The position numbers were made by a program, and so were the translations under genes. A stretch of 64,000 bases of DNA from Planctomycetaceae bacterium (GTDB taxonomy: Bacteria; Planctomycetota; Planctomycetia; Planctomycetales; Planctomycetaceae): NCBI GenBank assembly GCA_041398825.1, contig JAWKTX010000001.1, positions 558,001-622,000 of the forward strand, in the 5' to 3' direction. Positions 17,873-27,511 of this stretch are shown here, one piece after another. How positions within the stretch are numbered: the first letter of the stretch is position 1; each line of letters starts with the position of its first letter. Below the pieces are notes generated by a model. It was not told where the DNA came from. It did no database searches and saw only the letters and a list, made by a program, of their open reading frames with translations.

Positions 17873-19831
17873 ATGCGTTACCTGTCACTGATGCTTGCTG
17901 GTTGCTTGCTTGGAAACATTGTCCCGTCATCGAACGCTCAGGCACCTGACAATTCGGCGTCAGATGAGCGACCCGCAGATGGTATGGGGTATGCCTACAT
18001 CGACGACGACGATCGGCGATCGCTTGCTGATCTGGGGTTCCGTATTGACAAAGAACAGTCTCAAAACCTGAAGATAAGGATCTCTGCGACCGGCGCGAAC
18101 GTCGAACCAATTGGCGGTTACCGGGGAATTCAGGGAAGCAACCGCTACACCGCTGAGGAACTGGGACTGATCCTCAGTGGTCAACATATTGTCCGAGTTG
18201 TCACGGAATTCGATAATGGCACCGTTGTCACGGGGCGAGTTCTGGAAGGACGCTGGGGCAGAATTCCGGAGCGGAAACTGGGGTCCGATAACAGGATCGA
18301 TTTTCTGGCAACAACAACAGAAATGTTTCCACTGGAAATTACGATTGACCCGCAGACTCAATCCACAGGATTTCGGCGGACCATTGTGATGCTGAATGGT
18401 CGCCCTCGCTTACGGTGTCTCTACAACATCGTCGATGGTCAGATTCGCAACCTGGAAGTGCAGAGTCTTGGTGGACACGGTCTTCTTGTACAACAAAAGA
18501 CCTTGCGGCACCCACATAGCGAATTACCGATGGACGACACGGCTGCAGGGAAAACGGTTCTGACGTCCGTGGAAACGGCCAGGGAACCCGTGAGTCGGTC
18601 AGAATGGAATGCGAGGGACATGGAAGGACGCTGGGCATTGATCGCGAATCAGGTCGCGCAGGATTCTTCAACCGCCGGAATCTGGGTCGAATACCTGAAG
18701 CAAGAGAAAGAATTTCAATTGCTTGAATGGATGGCGATTTACATTCCGGATGCGTTTAAGTCATACGGCGCCGGCGCGGCTCTGTACGAACTTGACGCTC
18801 CGCAATGGATTCGAGTGTCCGCCTGGCATTGCAACACAGCCCCCTACCTTGGGCATGGAGAGCAGGCTGCCCAATCACTGCTCACAGCAAAGCCGGGGCT
18901 TGCAGAAGACTGGCTCGCGAGGCACAAAGAAAACATCGATGTGTGGAGCGGGGCTATTGATGCGTACTACAAACAATTCAAGTCCGACAAACTTGCAAGA
19001 CAGGATTCATCGAAGTATCTGCCCCCTCTGCAGCCAGCCAATGTCTTCGCCCACTTGAACAGTACCGATCCTGTCGTCGACTTTGGGCATCGTAAGACCG
19101 CTGTGACGGGTGAGCTCTACAGACATCAGCTCATCCGCGAAATCAATGGTGTCCCGGTCAGCGGACGACACAACAGCGATCTCAGACAATCGCTGCGAAA
19201 GCTGATTCGCCATGCCGACACAAATGTGAGAATTGCGGCTATTCTCGCGCACTCCTATTTTCTTCCGAGCGTAACAGAGATGGATCGACTTCAGGATTTC
19301 GTTACCGTAATCGATTCTCCGGAAGAAGAGGCCGCAGTGCGGGAGGCCGCACTGGTCGCCTACTCTTATCATGGGCACCCGCAAACGATCCTGAAGCTCT
19401 GTCAGGTCGCTCAGGACCCGGATCATCCGGCATGGAGCGGCGCGGTCAGCCGCATTGGAGATATCGGTGGCAAGTTTCCCCTGAAGGTGATCACTTCACT
19501 GGAGCCGGAAGACCTTTCCGAGCAGCAGTCGAAAATACTGGCTGATTCTGTTGCTCGAATTCAGGAACGTGTGAGCTCAAAGAAGATTCCGTCAGCGCGG
19601 AGCGTGGCGCGGCTGATTCAGCTTGCTGTCTTTGCAGAGCAGACCGGAGACAGGAACTCGTCTCTGATTCATCAATTGGTTATCTCCGAAGCGAAGTTGA
19701 TGCCGCTTAAAAGCCGCGAGTCACTTCGCAATGAATTGTCCCTGGAACGACTGGGGGAGTTCTGGGTGCCAAAGGACGAAGAATCGTTCATAGCTGCGTT
19801 TGACAAACTTCGAATGCAGGTCACCGAATAG
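17873..19831 (+). CDS. Exported protein with HEAT-like C-terminal repeats, family not recognised
   Basis: I place the start at the ATG at 17873, which has GGGGGAAAAGAAG upstream and a signal peptide after it (MRYLSLMLAGCLLGN). The product has 652 residues. Residues 25-250 look beta-rich and unassigned (for example VRVVTEFDNGTVVTGRVLEGRW). The region from about 400 to 600 contains HEAT-like helical pairs (ADTNVRIAAILAHSYF, EEEAAVREAALVAYSYHG). These suggest protein-protein interaction outside the cytoplasm. It follows the 15-bp repeats and stands alone. No catalytic motif was identified. Confidence 0.7.
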   Translation: MRYLSLMLAGCLLGNIVPSSNAQAPDNSASDERPADGMGYAYIDDDDRRSLADLGFRIDKEQSQNLKIRISATGANVEPIGGYRGIQGSNRYTAEELGLILSGQHIVRVVTEFDNGTVVTGRVLEGRWGRIPERKLGSDNRIDFLATTTEMFPLEITIDPQTQSTGFRRTIVMLNGRPRLRCLYNIVDGQIRNLEVQSLGGHGLLVQQKTLRHPHSELPMDDTAAGKTVLTSVETAREPVSRSEWNARDMEGRWALIANQVAQDSSTAGIWVEYLKQEKEFQLLEWMAIYIPDAFKSYGAGAALYELDAPQWIRVSAWHCNTAPYLGHGEQAAQSLLTAKPGLAEDWLARHKENIDVWSGAIDAYYKQFKSDKLARQDSSKYLPPLQPANVFAHLNSTDPVVDFGHRKTAVTGELYRHQLIREINGVPVSGRHNSDLRQSLRKLIRHADTNVRIAAILAHSYFLPSVTEMDRLQDFVTVIDSPEEEAAVREAALVAYSYHGHPQTILKLCQVAQDPDHPAWSGAVSRIGDIGGKFPLKVITSLEPEDLSEQQSKILADSVARIQERVSSKKIPSARSVARLIQLAVFAEQTGDRNSSLIHQLVISEAKLMPLKSRESLRNELSLERLGEFWVPKDEESFIAAFDKLRMQVTE

Positions 19832-20077
19832 ACTCGGTCCTGAAGGTGGCAGAATTCTGCCGGTAGCCCTGCCCTGCCAGAAGAACTGCCTACGCCTTAG
19901 CGCGGGGCCGTCGAACTCAGTCGCCTTTTGCGCAGAAATGCTGGCTGACCGGGAAGTACATGATTAAGATCGTGTCGATACCTTACGTCAACAGGTCGCG
20001 CCAAACAATTCGGCCTGATGACCATCGACGCCGTCTGGCAATGTCTCTGCCCAAAACACTTCGATAGTCTGAATTCG

Positions 20078-20293
20078 ATGAGAATGATCACCGGGGCGCT
20101 CTTAATTCTGGCAGCCGAGCAGGCGTTTGCTCATGCCTTGCTGGTGCCGTTTCCCAACAACGTATTCGCGACGGAATTCCTTTATCCCGTCAGCATGGTT
20201 CTGGCGGTGCTTGGCATCGGGTTCTTGATATGGGGCATCGTGTCTGATCAGCGACAGCCGTCTACTTCCAGCAGTACAAAGCCTGATAAGTGA
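20078..20293 (+). CDS. Small membrane protein (two TM segments)
   Basis: From the ATG at 20078 the product has 71 residues. The first hydrophobic segment is ITGALLILAAEQAFAHALL and the second VSMVLAVLGIGFLIWGIV. A polar Ser/Thr/Lys tail follows. An upstream start at 20018 gives an implausible Cys/His-rich extension. It lies 124 bases before the CRTAC1-like gene. Family not recognised. Confidence 0.55.
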   Translation: MRMITGALLILAAEQAFAHALLVPFPNNVFATEFLYPVSMVLAVLGIGFLIWGIVSDQRQPSTSSSTKPDK

Positions 20294-20416
20294 CTGGCCG
20301 TTTTGCGGAATGCCGGAAGATGAATTGCTGAACACAACGTGCTGAACACAATTTGGTGGACACAATGCTGTCACGGCAATGGACCCTTGGTCATTCATTG
20401 TGCAGGAAAACAGGAA

Positions 20417-23401
20417 ATGGGCGAATCCACTGATGCTGCCGATCGATTTGACAGTCGCATGCGCCGGATTGCTCTCTGGTCCGTTGTTTTTTCTGTTGCC
20501 ATTGTGGTGTCGCCTTGGCTGCTTCGCACCACGAGGGCTCAGCATCTTCGAGATGCTGCCATAGCCCTCAATCAGCGCGACTTCCGTGAAACCCGGCGAA
20601 TTGCAGATTTGGTGTTGAGTGATTCGCCGGACGATCAGCAGGCGGCTTTGTTTGGAGGATATGCTGCGGCCGGAAATTACCAGCATGAACAGTCAATCGA
20701 CTACCTCGCGAGGTTGGCCAATGATGGAAGTGGATCTTACGAAAGTGTTATGGCTTCGTTTATTACCGGGCAGCGATGGGTAAAGCTCGGCAACCTGAAG
20801 GAGGCTGAGAATCATTTTTCCTATGTCATCAGGCACTGGCCATCGCACCCGATGGTAAATCGCGAGTTCGCCTATCTGATGCAGGTTCAGGGACGCTGCT
20901 GGGAATCTGTTGCTCCCATGCTGCGACGCATTCGACAGGGTATTTTCGGGCCCTCTGAGTTTCACATCGTCGGATCACCGGAAAACAGGTTTATCAACGA
21001 CAGCCAGCTTATTAATCTCGCCAGGGCTCAGTATCCGGAAGATGTGAACGGAATGCTTCCCGAAGCAAGGCTGGCGATGCTGACTAATAATCCCCGCAGA
21101 GCCGAGGAATTGCTGGTTGGCATTATTCAGCGGCGACCGTCATTCGTGCAGCCTTACGTTGATTTTGGTCGATTGCTGATCGATGAAAACCGGCAGAGTG
21201 AATTCCTTCAGCTGGATGAAGAACTTCCGGATAGCGCCGATGAACACCCGGGCATCTGGATGAATCGAGGACTCTGTGCCGAAGCAACAGGAGATCTGAA
21301 GGCAGCCATCGGTTGTTTGATTCAGGCTGTGCAAATTGCCCCTAATCATGTGGAGGCCAACTACGCACTTTCTCAGTTTCTCAGCCGGGATGGACATAAA
21401 GAGTTTGCTCAGCATTTTGGAGAGCGAGCGAGGATACTGGCCGAGATTGAGTTGGCAATGCCTGAATTTCATGATGATCCCACCATCGAACAGTCAAAGA
21501 CACTGTCACATCAGTTTGAATCGCTGTCTCGTCATCTTGAAGCAGCGGCCATCGCGCAATTCGCAATCAATATGGCATCCGGCCAACCGGAGTGGGCTGT
21601 CGAAGCAATCAGGAGAAATGCCAGAGCACTCATGAAACAGCCGAACGGCCTGTTTCCGAGGTCTGCCAGCGATGAATTCCGGGCCATCGTCTCCACTTAC
21701 CCGACAGACTTGTCAGGGCGGAGTCGACATGTCGCACCAGCAGTCAACTCAAAACCGATCCCCTTAATTCCGGCGGCAAGATTCGAAAATACAGCGGTTG
21801 CTTCAGGCCTGGATTTTGCTTACTTCAATGGTTCCAGAACGATTCGGGGAATGGAACACATCTTCGAAACCACTGGCGGTGGGATTGTTGCTGTAGATGT
21901 GGATCAGGATTCTCAACCTGACCTCTATCTCACCCAGGGGGCACCACTCTGGCAGGATGACTCGTCACGTCCGGTGGATCAGGAAACTCCGGAAGACAAG
22001 CTCTTTGCAAATCGCAATGGTCAGTTTCGTGATGTGACGATTGCCAGTGGTCTTGGCGACAGGTTGTTCAGTCAGGGGGCGACGACAGGTGACATCAACA
22101 ATGATGGATTTCCGGATATCTATCTTTGTAACCTGGGATCAAATGCCTTTTACCTGAACAATGGCGATGGGACGTTTTCAGAAATCACCCTTCAAACTTC
22201 GACGGCGGGCGACGTCTGGTCTCTGAGTGCTGCGATTGCTGATCTCAATTCAGACTCACTGCCAGATTTGTATGTCGTCAACTATTTGAAGAAGGAAAGT
22301 GTGTTCGATCGCCTTTGTAAGAAGAATGGTGAACCGCTCACGTGTGCTCCAACGATGTTTCCGGCGGAACAGGACCGGCTATTCATCAACCTCGGGGACG
22401 GAAGTTTTGCAGATCAGACGCAGCAATGCGGCATCGTGCGTCCCGACGGAAAAGGGCTGGCGATTCTGGTCGCCGACTTCGATCAGGCGGGAGGACTGGA
22501 AATCTTCGTCGGAAACGACACGACTCCCAATTTCTATTTCGTTGATACTTTGCAGAGTGGCCATGTCCTGGCGTATGAAGACCAGGCGATTACCAGTGGA
22601 CTGGCGGTTGACGGAACAGGCAGGAGTCAGGCGACAATGGGCACGGCGTTCGCCGATATTGACGGGAATGGTCTTCCCGATCTGTTCCTGACTAATTTCT
22701 ACAAGGATGCGAACACCTTCTATCTTCAACCAGCGAGACACTCGTTTATCGATATGACTCGTTCAGCCAATCTGTATGAATCCAGTATCGAAACTCTGGG
22801 CTTTGGTACAGAGTTTATCGATGGCAATCTGGATGGGTTTCCTGATTTGTTCGTCACTAATGGTCACGTTGACAGGACTTATGCAACTGGTGATCCGGAT
22901 GAGATGTCGCCGCAACTTTATATGAACCAGCAGAATGGTCAGCTTCAGCTTTGCGATTCCGGCGAGGTTGGTGAGTACTTTAATGGTAAGTACCTGGGCC
23001 GCTCCGTCTGTCGCATCGATTTCAATCAGGATCTGCGTGATGATTTAGCCGTGCTTCATCTTTATTCACCGGTTGCTCTGCTGGAAAATCTGGCGACGGA
23101 CAGCATCCCAGGACACTCCATTCGCCTGGACCTGCGATCCGTTCGTGAAGCGAGAGATGCCATCGGAGCCGTTTTGGAAGTCGTTTCCGCGGGTCACCGC
23201 CAATCGATCCAGCTCACTGCCGGCGATGGATATATGACATCCAATGATCGTGGAATCACAGTCGGCGTGGGAACCGCCACCAGTATTGATGAGCTAAGGA
23301 TTCGCTGGCCCGGGGGAACGGAGGACGTGTTCCGGGGAATTCCGGCTGATCGTCGCTATGTTGCCATTCAGGGTCGCAAAAAACTGTATTCAAACCCGTA
23401 G
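20417..23401 (+). CDS. TPR plus FG-GAP/ASPIC-UnbV (CRTAC1-like) exported protein
   Basis: The 994-residue product begins near the ATG at 20417; upstream in-frame starts look non-coding. A TM or signal segment lies near 16-35 (IALWSVVFSVAIVVS). Residues 45-400 are TPR-like helical pairs (PDDQQAALFGGYAAAGNYQ, HVEANYALSQFLSRDG). From about 450 the FG-GAP/VCBS blades follow, with calcium-binding DxDxD-type loops (DVDQDSQPDLYL, DINNDGFPDIYL, DIDGNGLPDLFL). The last 90 residues are an ASPIC/UnbV domain (SIRLDLRS through RWPGG). Planctomycetes carry many such secreted propeller proteins, probably surface-binding. Confidence 0.88.
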   Translation: MGESTDAADRFDSRMRRIALWSVVFSVAIVVSPWLLRTTRAQHLRDAAIALNQRDFRETRRIADLVLSDSPDDQQAALFGGYAAAGNYQHEQSIDYLARLANDGSGSYESVMASFITGQRWVKLGNLKEAENHFSYVIRHWPSHPMVNREFAYLMQVQGRCWESVAPMLRRIRQGIFGPSEFHIVGSPENRFINDSQLINLARAQYPEDVNGMLPEARLAMLTNNPRRAEELLVGIIQRRPSFVQPYVDFGRLLIDENRQSEFLQLDEELPDSADEHPGIWMNRGLCAEATGDLKAAIGCLIQAVQIAPNHVEANYALSQFLSRDGHKEFAQHFGERARILAEIELAMPEFHDDPTIEQSKTLSHQFESLSRHLEAAAIAQFAINMASGQPEWAVEAIRRNARALMKQPNGLFPRSASDEFRAIVSTYPTDLSGRSRHVAPAVNSKPIPLIPAARFENTAVASGLDFAYFNGSRTIRGMEHIFETTGGGIVAVDVDQDSQPDLYLTQGAPLWQDDSSRPVDQETPEDKLFANRNGQFRDVTIASGLGDRLFSQGATTGDINNDGFPDIYLCNLGSNAFYLNNGDGTFSEITLQTSTAGDVWSLSAAIADLNSDSLPDLYVVNYLKKESVFDRLCKKNGEPLTCAPTMFPAEQDRLFINLGDGSFADQTQQCGIVRPDGKGLAILVADFDQAGGLEIFVGNDTTPNFYFVDTLQSGHVLAYEDQAITSGLAVDGTGRSQATMGTAFADIDGNGLPDLFLTNFYKDANTFYLQPARHSFIDMTRSANLYESSIETLGFGTEFIDGNLDGFPDLFVTNGHVDRTYATGDPDEMSPQLYMNQQNGQLQLCDSGEVGEYFNGKYLGRSVCRIDFNQDLRDDLAVLHLYSPVALLENLATDSIPGHSIRLDLRSVREARDAIGAVLEVVSAGHRQSIQLTAGDGYMTSNDRGITVGVGTATSIDELRIRWPGGTEDVFRGIPADRRYVAIQGRKKLYSNP

Positions 23402-23405
23402 CTTT

Positions 23406-23497
23406 CTGTTGAAAAGCCGGGACAGACACGCAGGACGACTGAAAACCATCGTGTTTTAAGGTCTTCCACTCAAGCCAGTCCCGTTTTTCAACAGGCT
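23406..23497 (-). repeat. Dispersed inverted-repeat element, copy B (reverse orientation)
   Basis: Read on the minus strand this copy begins CCTGTTGAAAAACGGGACTG and ends GTCCCGGCTTTTCAACAG, so its ends are nearly perfect inverted repeats of about 17 bases. The inside matches copies A and C (AAAACACGATGGTTTTCAGT and CGTCCTGCGTG). It starts five bases after the stop of the CRTAC1-like gene and may serve as its transcript end. Confidence 0.85.
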
Positions 23498-23545
23498 GTT
23501 GGCGGGGCTTTCGTATGATTCCGATTGTTGCCTGAAGCCAGGAAA

Positions 23546-23581
23546 AGAAGGCGGTCCACCCAACTGAGTGTACCGCCTTCT
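23546..23581 (-). terminator. Hairpin terminator for the lipoprotein gene
   Basis: AGAAGGCGGT at 23546-23555 pairs perfectly with ACCGCCTTCT at 23572-23581, around a 16-base loop. Read leftward, the stem is followed by a TTTTCC run, as in an intrinsic terminator. It lies about 40 bases past the stop of the leftward lipoprotein gene and could also stop rightward transcripts. Confidence 0.65.
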
Positions 23582-23622
23582 CTGTCTGTTTCAGTCCTCA
23601 AAAGCGTTGGCTATTGAGGTTC

Positions 23623-24081
23623 TTAATCAAGATCAATCGGCAACTCCTGAGGGCCTTCAACAACCGTGATCTGGATACCACTGGACCCCGGCTGACGCAT
23701 ATTCTCCGGAATCTTCGAGATCACAACTTCCACCTCTTTTGTCGTGCCATCCGGATTGAAGAACGAAGCAGGGTCCTGATTCGTTGGTTCCACCGGTAGT
23801 GATGGCAACACTCCAACGCTGTAGGTGCCCACCGGGATATTGTTCGCCCCGTTGTACTTCAGCTTGTAACTGCCAGATGCATCAACTTTTCCACTGGCCG
23901 CATATCCCTCTGGTGACAGGAACGTCACGGTGGCAGCCTCAGCCAAAGGCTTACCGCCTAGGTTGACCACACCGGACACCTGCGCCCAGGGGCCATTGTA
24001 ACTACCGCCACCACCTCCACCGCAACCTGCCAGAGCAGACAAGGTGACAGACATTGACAGTACTAATCCGGCAAATCGCAT
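23623..24081 (-). CDS. Lipoprotein with carboxypeptidase-regulatory/transthyretin-like fold
   Basis: The 152-residue protein begins with a lipoprotein signal peptide and lipobox LAGC (Cys20), followed by a Gly-rich linker. The rest is a beta-sandwich of the carboxypeptidase-regulatory type (VSGVVNLGGKPLAEAATVTF, then DASGSYKLKY and VPVGTYSVGVLP-like strands). The start ATG has CGGAG at good spacing. It lies leftward of a DUF1559 gene with 186 bases between them, the same order as the pair at 54991-56618. Function is not known for this class; it may accompany the pseudopilin-like protein. Confidence 0.85.
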   Translation of the reverse strand: MRFAGLVLSMSVTLSALAGCGGGGGGSYNGPWAQVSGVVNLGGKPLAEAATVTFLSPEGYAASGKVDASGSYKLKYNGANNIPVGTYSVGVLPSLPVEPTNQDPASFFNPDGTTKEVEVVISKIPENMRQPGSSGIQITVVEGPQELPIDLD

Positions 24082-24217
24082 TTTCTACTCCGAAGTATGT
24101 AAGTGACTCACAAAACATAAAGCTCATCCCGAAACTCGACTTCGGAAAGTACTAAGGCTTTGGAACTTATTCTGTGAGGCTCGACCTGAATTCTGGATAC
24201 CCGAGAGCCCGGCAAAC

Positions 24218-24254
24218 GCATGGCAGAGTGCTTGACCGCAATTCCCTGCCATGC
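24218..24254 (-). terminator. Hairpin between DUF1559 and lipoprotein genes
   Basis: GCATGGCAG at 24218-24226 pairs with CTGCCATGC at 24246-24254 around a 19-base loop. It sits 13 bases past the stop of the DUF1559 gene and 136 bases before the lipoprotein start. No strong T tract follows, so attenuation or RNA-end protection is as likely as full termination. Confidence 0.45.
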
Positions 24255-24267
24255 TCAGCCAGGAATT

Positions 24268-25305
24268 CTAGTATTCACCAACGGTCTGACCGTCATCCCG
24301 GGTGGCGAGATACTTCAATGTTGGAAGGTTGATATTGTTGCTGAGGAACGAAACGTGTCCATCAGCAAACACAACCTGGATACCGCCGGTGTGGGCTGAA
24401 ATCAATGGGTTGTTTGGTCCATGATTCTGATGAACACCTGGCAGGTCGTAGTTTTTCGTTCCGGGTGGATATCGTACCGAGGTCAGATTGAATTTTCGGT
24501 TGGTGGGACCATTCCAGCCTGTCGTACGACCATTTCCGTCGGTGCCCATCAGCCAGCCGTGCGGTACTCCGCCACGTACATCCACCTTCACGCCGTTTGC
24601 ATCAACGGTCCAGTCGGATGTTTCACCCAGCATGATCGTGTTGGAGGTGCCGTCCGTAACTTTGTTTAGTCCGATGCATTCGTTCCAAACAAGGATGCCG
24701 CCGGCAGAGTGGTATCCATTTTGCGAATTCGTTCCGCAGCAGGTACCACCCCCTATTTGACGCAGCTCTACAAAATTGTCGGTGTTGGTTGTTGGAGTTG
24801 CGTTTGAAGTGCGATCTTCGTCAACAGCACCTGAGATGCCAACGTAAGAGGGAACTGTTTGGCGTGCGCCACCGTTCGTGTCCTGAATAATATTATCGAG
24901 GGGACTTGAAGGACACACCAGAGAAGTCAGTACGATACCATTGACAACCTGACCATTGGCGTTACCCGTCGTGCCTCCACCTGCTCCTGTCCAGCCGGGA
25001 TGACTGCCACTGAAATTCAGCTGTGAATACAGGTTTGCCTGCTCGAAGTAAGGCAGCAGAGCCGGATAGAACGAGACTCCAAAACCGTTCTGTCGTTGAT
25101 TCCCCATTGGGAACGTGTTGTACGTGTCGTGGTAGTTATGAAACGCAAGTCCAAGCTGTTTGAGATTATTCTTGCACTGCGTCCTCCGAGCTGCCTCGCG
25201 TGCTTGCTGTACAGCGGGAAGGAGCAAAGCAATCAGAATTGCAATGATTGCAATGACCACCAGCAACTCAATCAATGTAAAACCACGTGACCTCGTCTTA
25301 CGCAT
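24268..25305 (-). CDS. DUF1559 pseudopilin-type protein (prepilin N-terminus)
   Basis: The 345-residue protein carries the prepilin cleavage/methylation motif GFTLIELLVVIAIIAILIA near residues 9-27, where the leader is removed before the hydrophobic helix. The following LLPAVQQAREAARRTQCKNN stretch is typical of planctomycete DUF1559 proteins. A long globular domain ends in the family's C-terminal AHTGGIQVVFADGHVSFLS motif. These proteins are probably assembled or exported by a type II secretion/pilus-like machinery. The start has CAGGAG upstream. A lipoprotein gene follows with a hairpin between. Confidence 0.95.
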   Translation of the reverse strand: MRKTRSRGFTLIELLVVIAIIAILIALLLPAVQQAREAARRTQCKNNLKQLGLAFHNYHDTYNTFPMGNQRQNGFGVSFYPALLPYFEQANLYSQLNFSGSHPGWTGAGGGTTGNANGQVVNGIVLTSLVCPSSPLDNIIQDTNGGARQTVPSYVGISGAVDEDRTSNATPTTNTDNFVELRQIGGGTCCGTNSQNGYHSAGGILVWNECIGLNKVTDGTSNTIMLGETSDWTVDANGVKVDVRGGVPHGWLMGTDGNGRTTGWNGPTNRKFNLTSVRYPPGTKNYDLPGVHQNHGPNNPLISAHTGGIQVVFADGHVSFLSNNINLPTLKYLATRDDGQTVGEY

Positions 25306-25631
25306 AGCAGACTCCTGAAAAGTACGTTGGAATAACGGAACACACCGGTAAAACTACCACTGAATGGTGAGCGATGTCAACGCGTCAGAGGCCGCGAGCA
25401 GTGAACAATCGCAATACCGCTTGTTTTCAATCCGTTCCACATTGACACGCGTGGCAATCCGGATCAGTTGGCCAATGCACCCGAATCAACAGGTCAGCAC
25501 TCACCGAAGCATTGAATTCGCCAGTTGTTTGCCACAGGGAGGGATGGTAGTTGAGATACCCAGCCCTTGTATTCGACAGGCATTGATCACCACGAATGCA
25601 GGTGGAAGCCTCAGGCTCCCTGGTTTGGGCG
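25306..25631. other. Intergenic, probably DUF1559 promoter
   Basis: These 326 bases lie between two leftward genes. Apart from the ribosome-binding site next to the DUF1559 start, I recognise no gene, RNA or repeat. The small frames present have no homology I can see. Confidence 0.4.
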
Positions 25632-27176
25632 TCAATCAATACGAACTGCCATGTCGCTCAGGCGTTGTCGAGCATGGTCGGCCCATGGACCTCGGGAGTC
25701 ATGCTGCAGGTACTGCTCCCACCACGATGCGGCCTCTTCAGGTCGTTGCTGCTGATCAAGGAGCTGGGCGTAGTGCAGTAACGCATCAGGGTTCCCCGGA
25801 TGGATGGAAATGGCCGTCAGCAAAGCGTCTTCCGCCGCCTCAGGACGCTTCAGTTCTGCGTTCAGGCAACCAAGCTGAGTCCAGGCTTCGATGAAATCGG
25901 GGGCGAATTCAATCGCACTGTGGTAGCGTTCGATTGCAGCATCCAGACGGCCTGAACGATAAAGCGCATCAGCAAGATGGAAGTTGACATCAGCCGGATC
26001 AGGGAACGCCCCTCCCTTTTCTCGCATTGCCATCACAAGATCATCTCGAAGCAGCAGTTGTTCGGAGACCAGCAGGCTCATGGAGTTGCGAAAGGCATTC
26101 ACCGCGGATTCAAACTCAGACTCTTCTGCCAGTCGACACCCTTCGTGAAACCATTCATCGGCCGTCCAGTCGCTCATAGAGCGGTCGCCCAGCGTCAACC
26201 GGGCTTCCATGATAGAAAACGAAACAGGAGATTCGTCAGAGGAACCTGCAACGCCACCATCAATTGGCCGAACCTGATTCACGCTGTCCCGAGTGCCGAT
26301 CTCAACGGTTTCCAGATTCTCTTCCTCAGGGCGGATAACGTTCAGGCGTTCGACATTCTCGAAGTCCAGTAGCCGTTGCCCCGTGCGGGGATTCAGGACT
26401 CCATGGGCATCCCGCATCAGCACGTGCTTGTCCTGCACCAGCAAATTCAGCTGAGCAAGGGAGCGGTCGGTTCCGGCAAGAGTCTGTCCAAGTTCGCCAA
26501 GACTCTGTTCAATTCGCTTTGCCGAAATGCCTTCTTCCAGAAGTGCGGCCAGCCGTCGCGCGCTGGCGACTTCGCGATACTCGAAATAGGGCAATCGGCA
26601 AACACGGCGAACAGGTCGTATCAATCCAAGACGAGCCCACCTTCGAATCAGACGGACCGGGACATCGAGCAATCGTGACAGCATTGCGGGAGTATATGCG
26701 CGATGAATTTCATCGCGTCGTTCATTCAATCCGAGCAGGTGCAGCCAGTCCGATTCGGCAACAATCTGCAGCCCTTGTCCGTCTGCTATCAGTTGCATGG
26801 CATGTTGAAGTTTCCGGGACGTATGTCCATCTTCTTCAAGAGGCCAGCCCTCTTCGCCGACAACAAGCATGGAAGTTGTACTGGATACGGAATGCGTCGA
26901 TCGACCTCCATATTGTTCCACCAGTGAAGCCGCCTCGCGATGCACCATTGACGCGAGTGTCCCAGTGAACGCGACGGTTTCACCGGCCAGCGGCAGCGAA
27001 CTGTCGGTGGTCGGGTTGAGTCCCGGCTCATTGATCTTGCTCTGACTCTGTTGACCGGACTTGCTGCCTGTCTGGCCAGGAATTGTGGAATCGTGCTCAG
27101 CCATCATGCGGTCGCCTGAAGACGCCTCGATCTGCAGTTCAAATGCTCTCTCAATGTTGAAACTCCGCCCCGACAT
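25632..27176 (-). CDS. BRCT + MerR-type HTH + TPR fusion protein
   Basis: The 514-residue cytoplasmic protein joins three modules. Residues 62-150 look like a BRCT domain (LAGETVAFTGTLASMVHREA, then THSVSSTTSMLVVGEEG and a C-terminal Trp). Residues 160-235 look like a MerR-type winged helix (YTPAMLSRLLDVPVRLIRRW, ARLGLIRPVRRV, FEYREVASARRLAALLEEG). Residues 345-514 are TPR pairs (SEFESAVNAFRNSM, RSGRLDAAIERYHSAIEFAP, PEAAEDALLTAISIHPGNPD). The start at 27176 or the ATG at 27107 both fit. The module order suggests a DNA-binding protein that also recruits partners. Confidence 0.8.
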   Translation of the reverse strand: MSGRSFNIERAFELQIEASSGDRMMAEHDSTIPGQTGSKSGQQSQSKINEPGLNPTTDSSLPLAGETVAFTGTLASMVHREAASLVEQYGGRSTHSVSSTTSMLVVGEEGWPLEEDGHTSRKLQHAMQLIADGQGLQIVAESDWLHLLGLNERRDEIHRAYTPAMLSRLLDVPVRLIRRWARLGLIRPVRRVCRLPYFEYREVASARRLAALLEEGISAKRIEQSLGELGQTLAGTDRSLAQLNLLVQDKHVLMRDAHGVLNPRTGQRLLDFENVERLNVIRPEEENLETVEIGTRDSVNQVRPIDGGVAGSSDESPVSFSIMEARLTLGDRSMSDWTADEWFHEGCRLAEESEFESAVNAFRNSMSLLVSEQLLLRDDLVMAMREKGGAFPDPADVNFHLADALYRSGRLDAAIERYHSAIEFAPDFIEAWTQLGCLNAELKRPEAAEDALLTAISIHPGNPDALLHYAQLLDQQQRPEEAASWWEQYLQHDSRGPWADHARQRLSDMAVRID

Positions 27177-27511
27177 ACGGTCGAATTCCGGAGAGCCCGT
27201 GAATTTATGGCGGGACAGACTTTCAGCCCGTCATTTTTCCAGCAGAATTCGACAGGCTGGAAGGCTGTTCCATGATTTTCTGACAACCCCGGATCAGTCA
27301 GCTGCGAAGATACCGTCGGAAAATTACGATGGGTAGCATTCAGGCCATTTCGTGACGCAAGAGTTCAAATTCGCACACAAATTCAGTCACGCCATGATTC
27401 TGAACGTCAAACTGCACAAAGTCTGTCGGTTAATTGTTTCGTTATCCACCAAAGCGGGCCGTTCCTGATTCCCGCTGACCACCGCTCTCACAACATCCGA
27501 AAGAACAACAA
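27177..27511. other. Divergent intergenic region before glyA
   Basis: These 335 bases separate the leftward BRCT-MerR-TPR gene from glyA. It should hold both promoters. I see no riboswitch fold, repeat or small gene. The base composition is somewhat AT-richer near 27420-27450. Confidence 0.4.
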
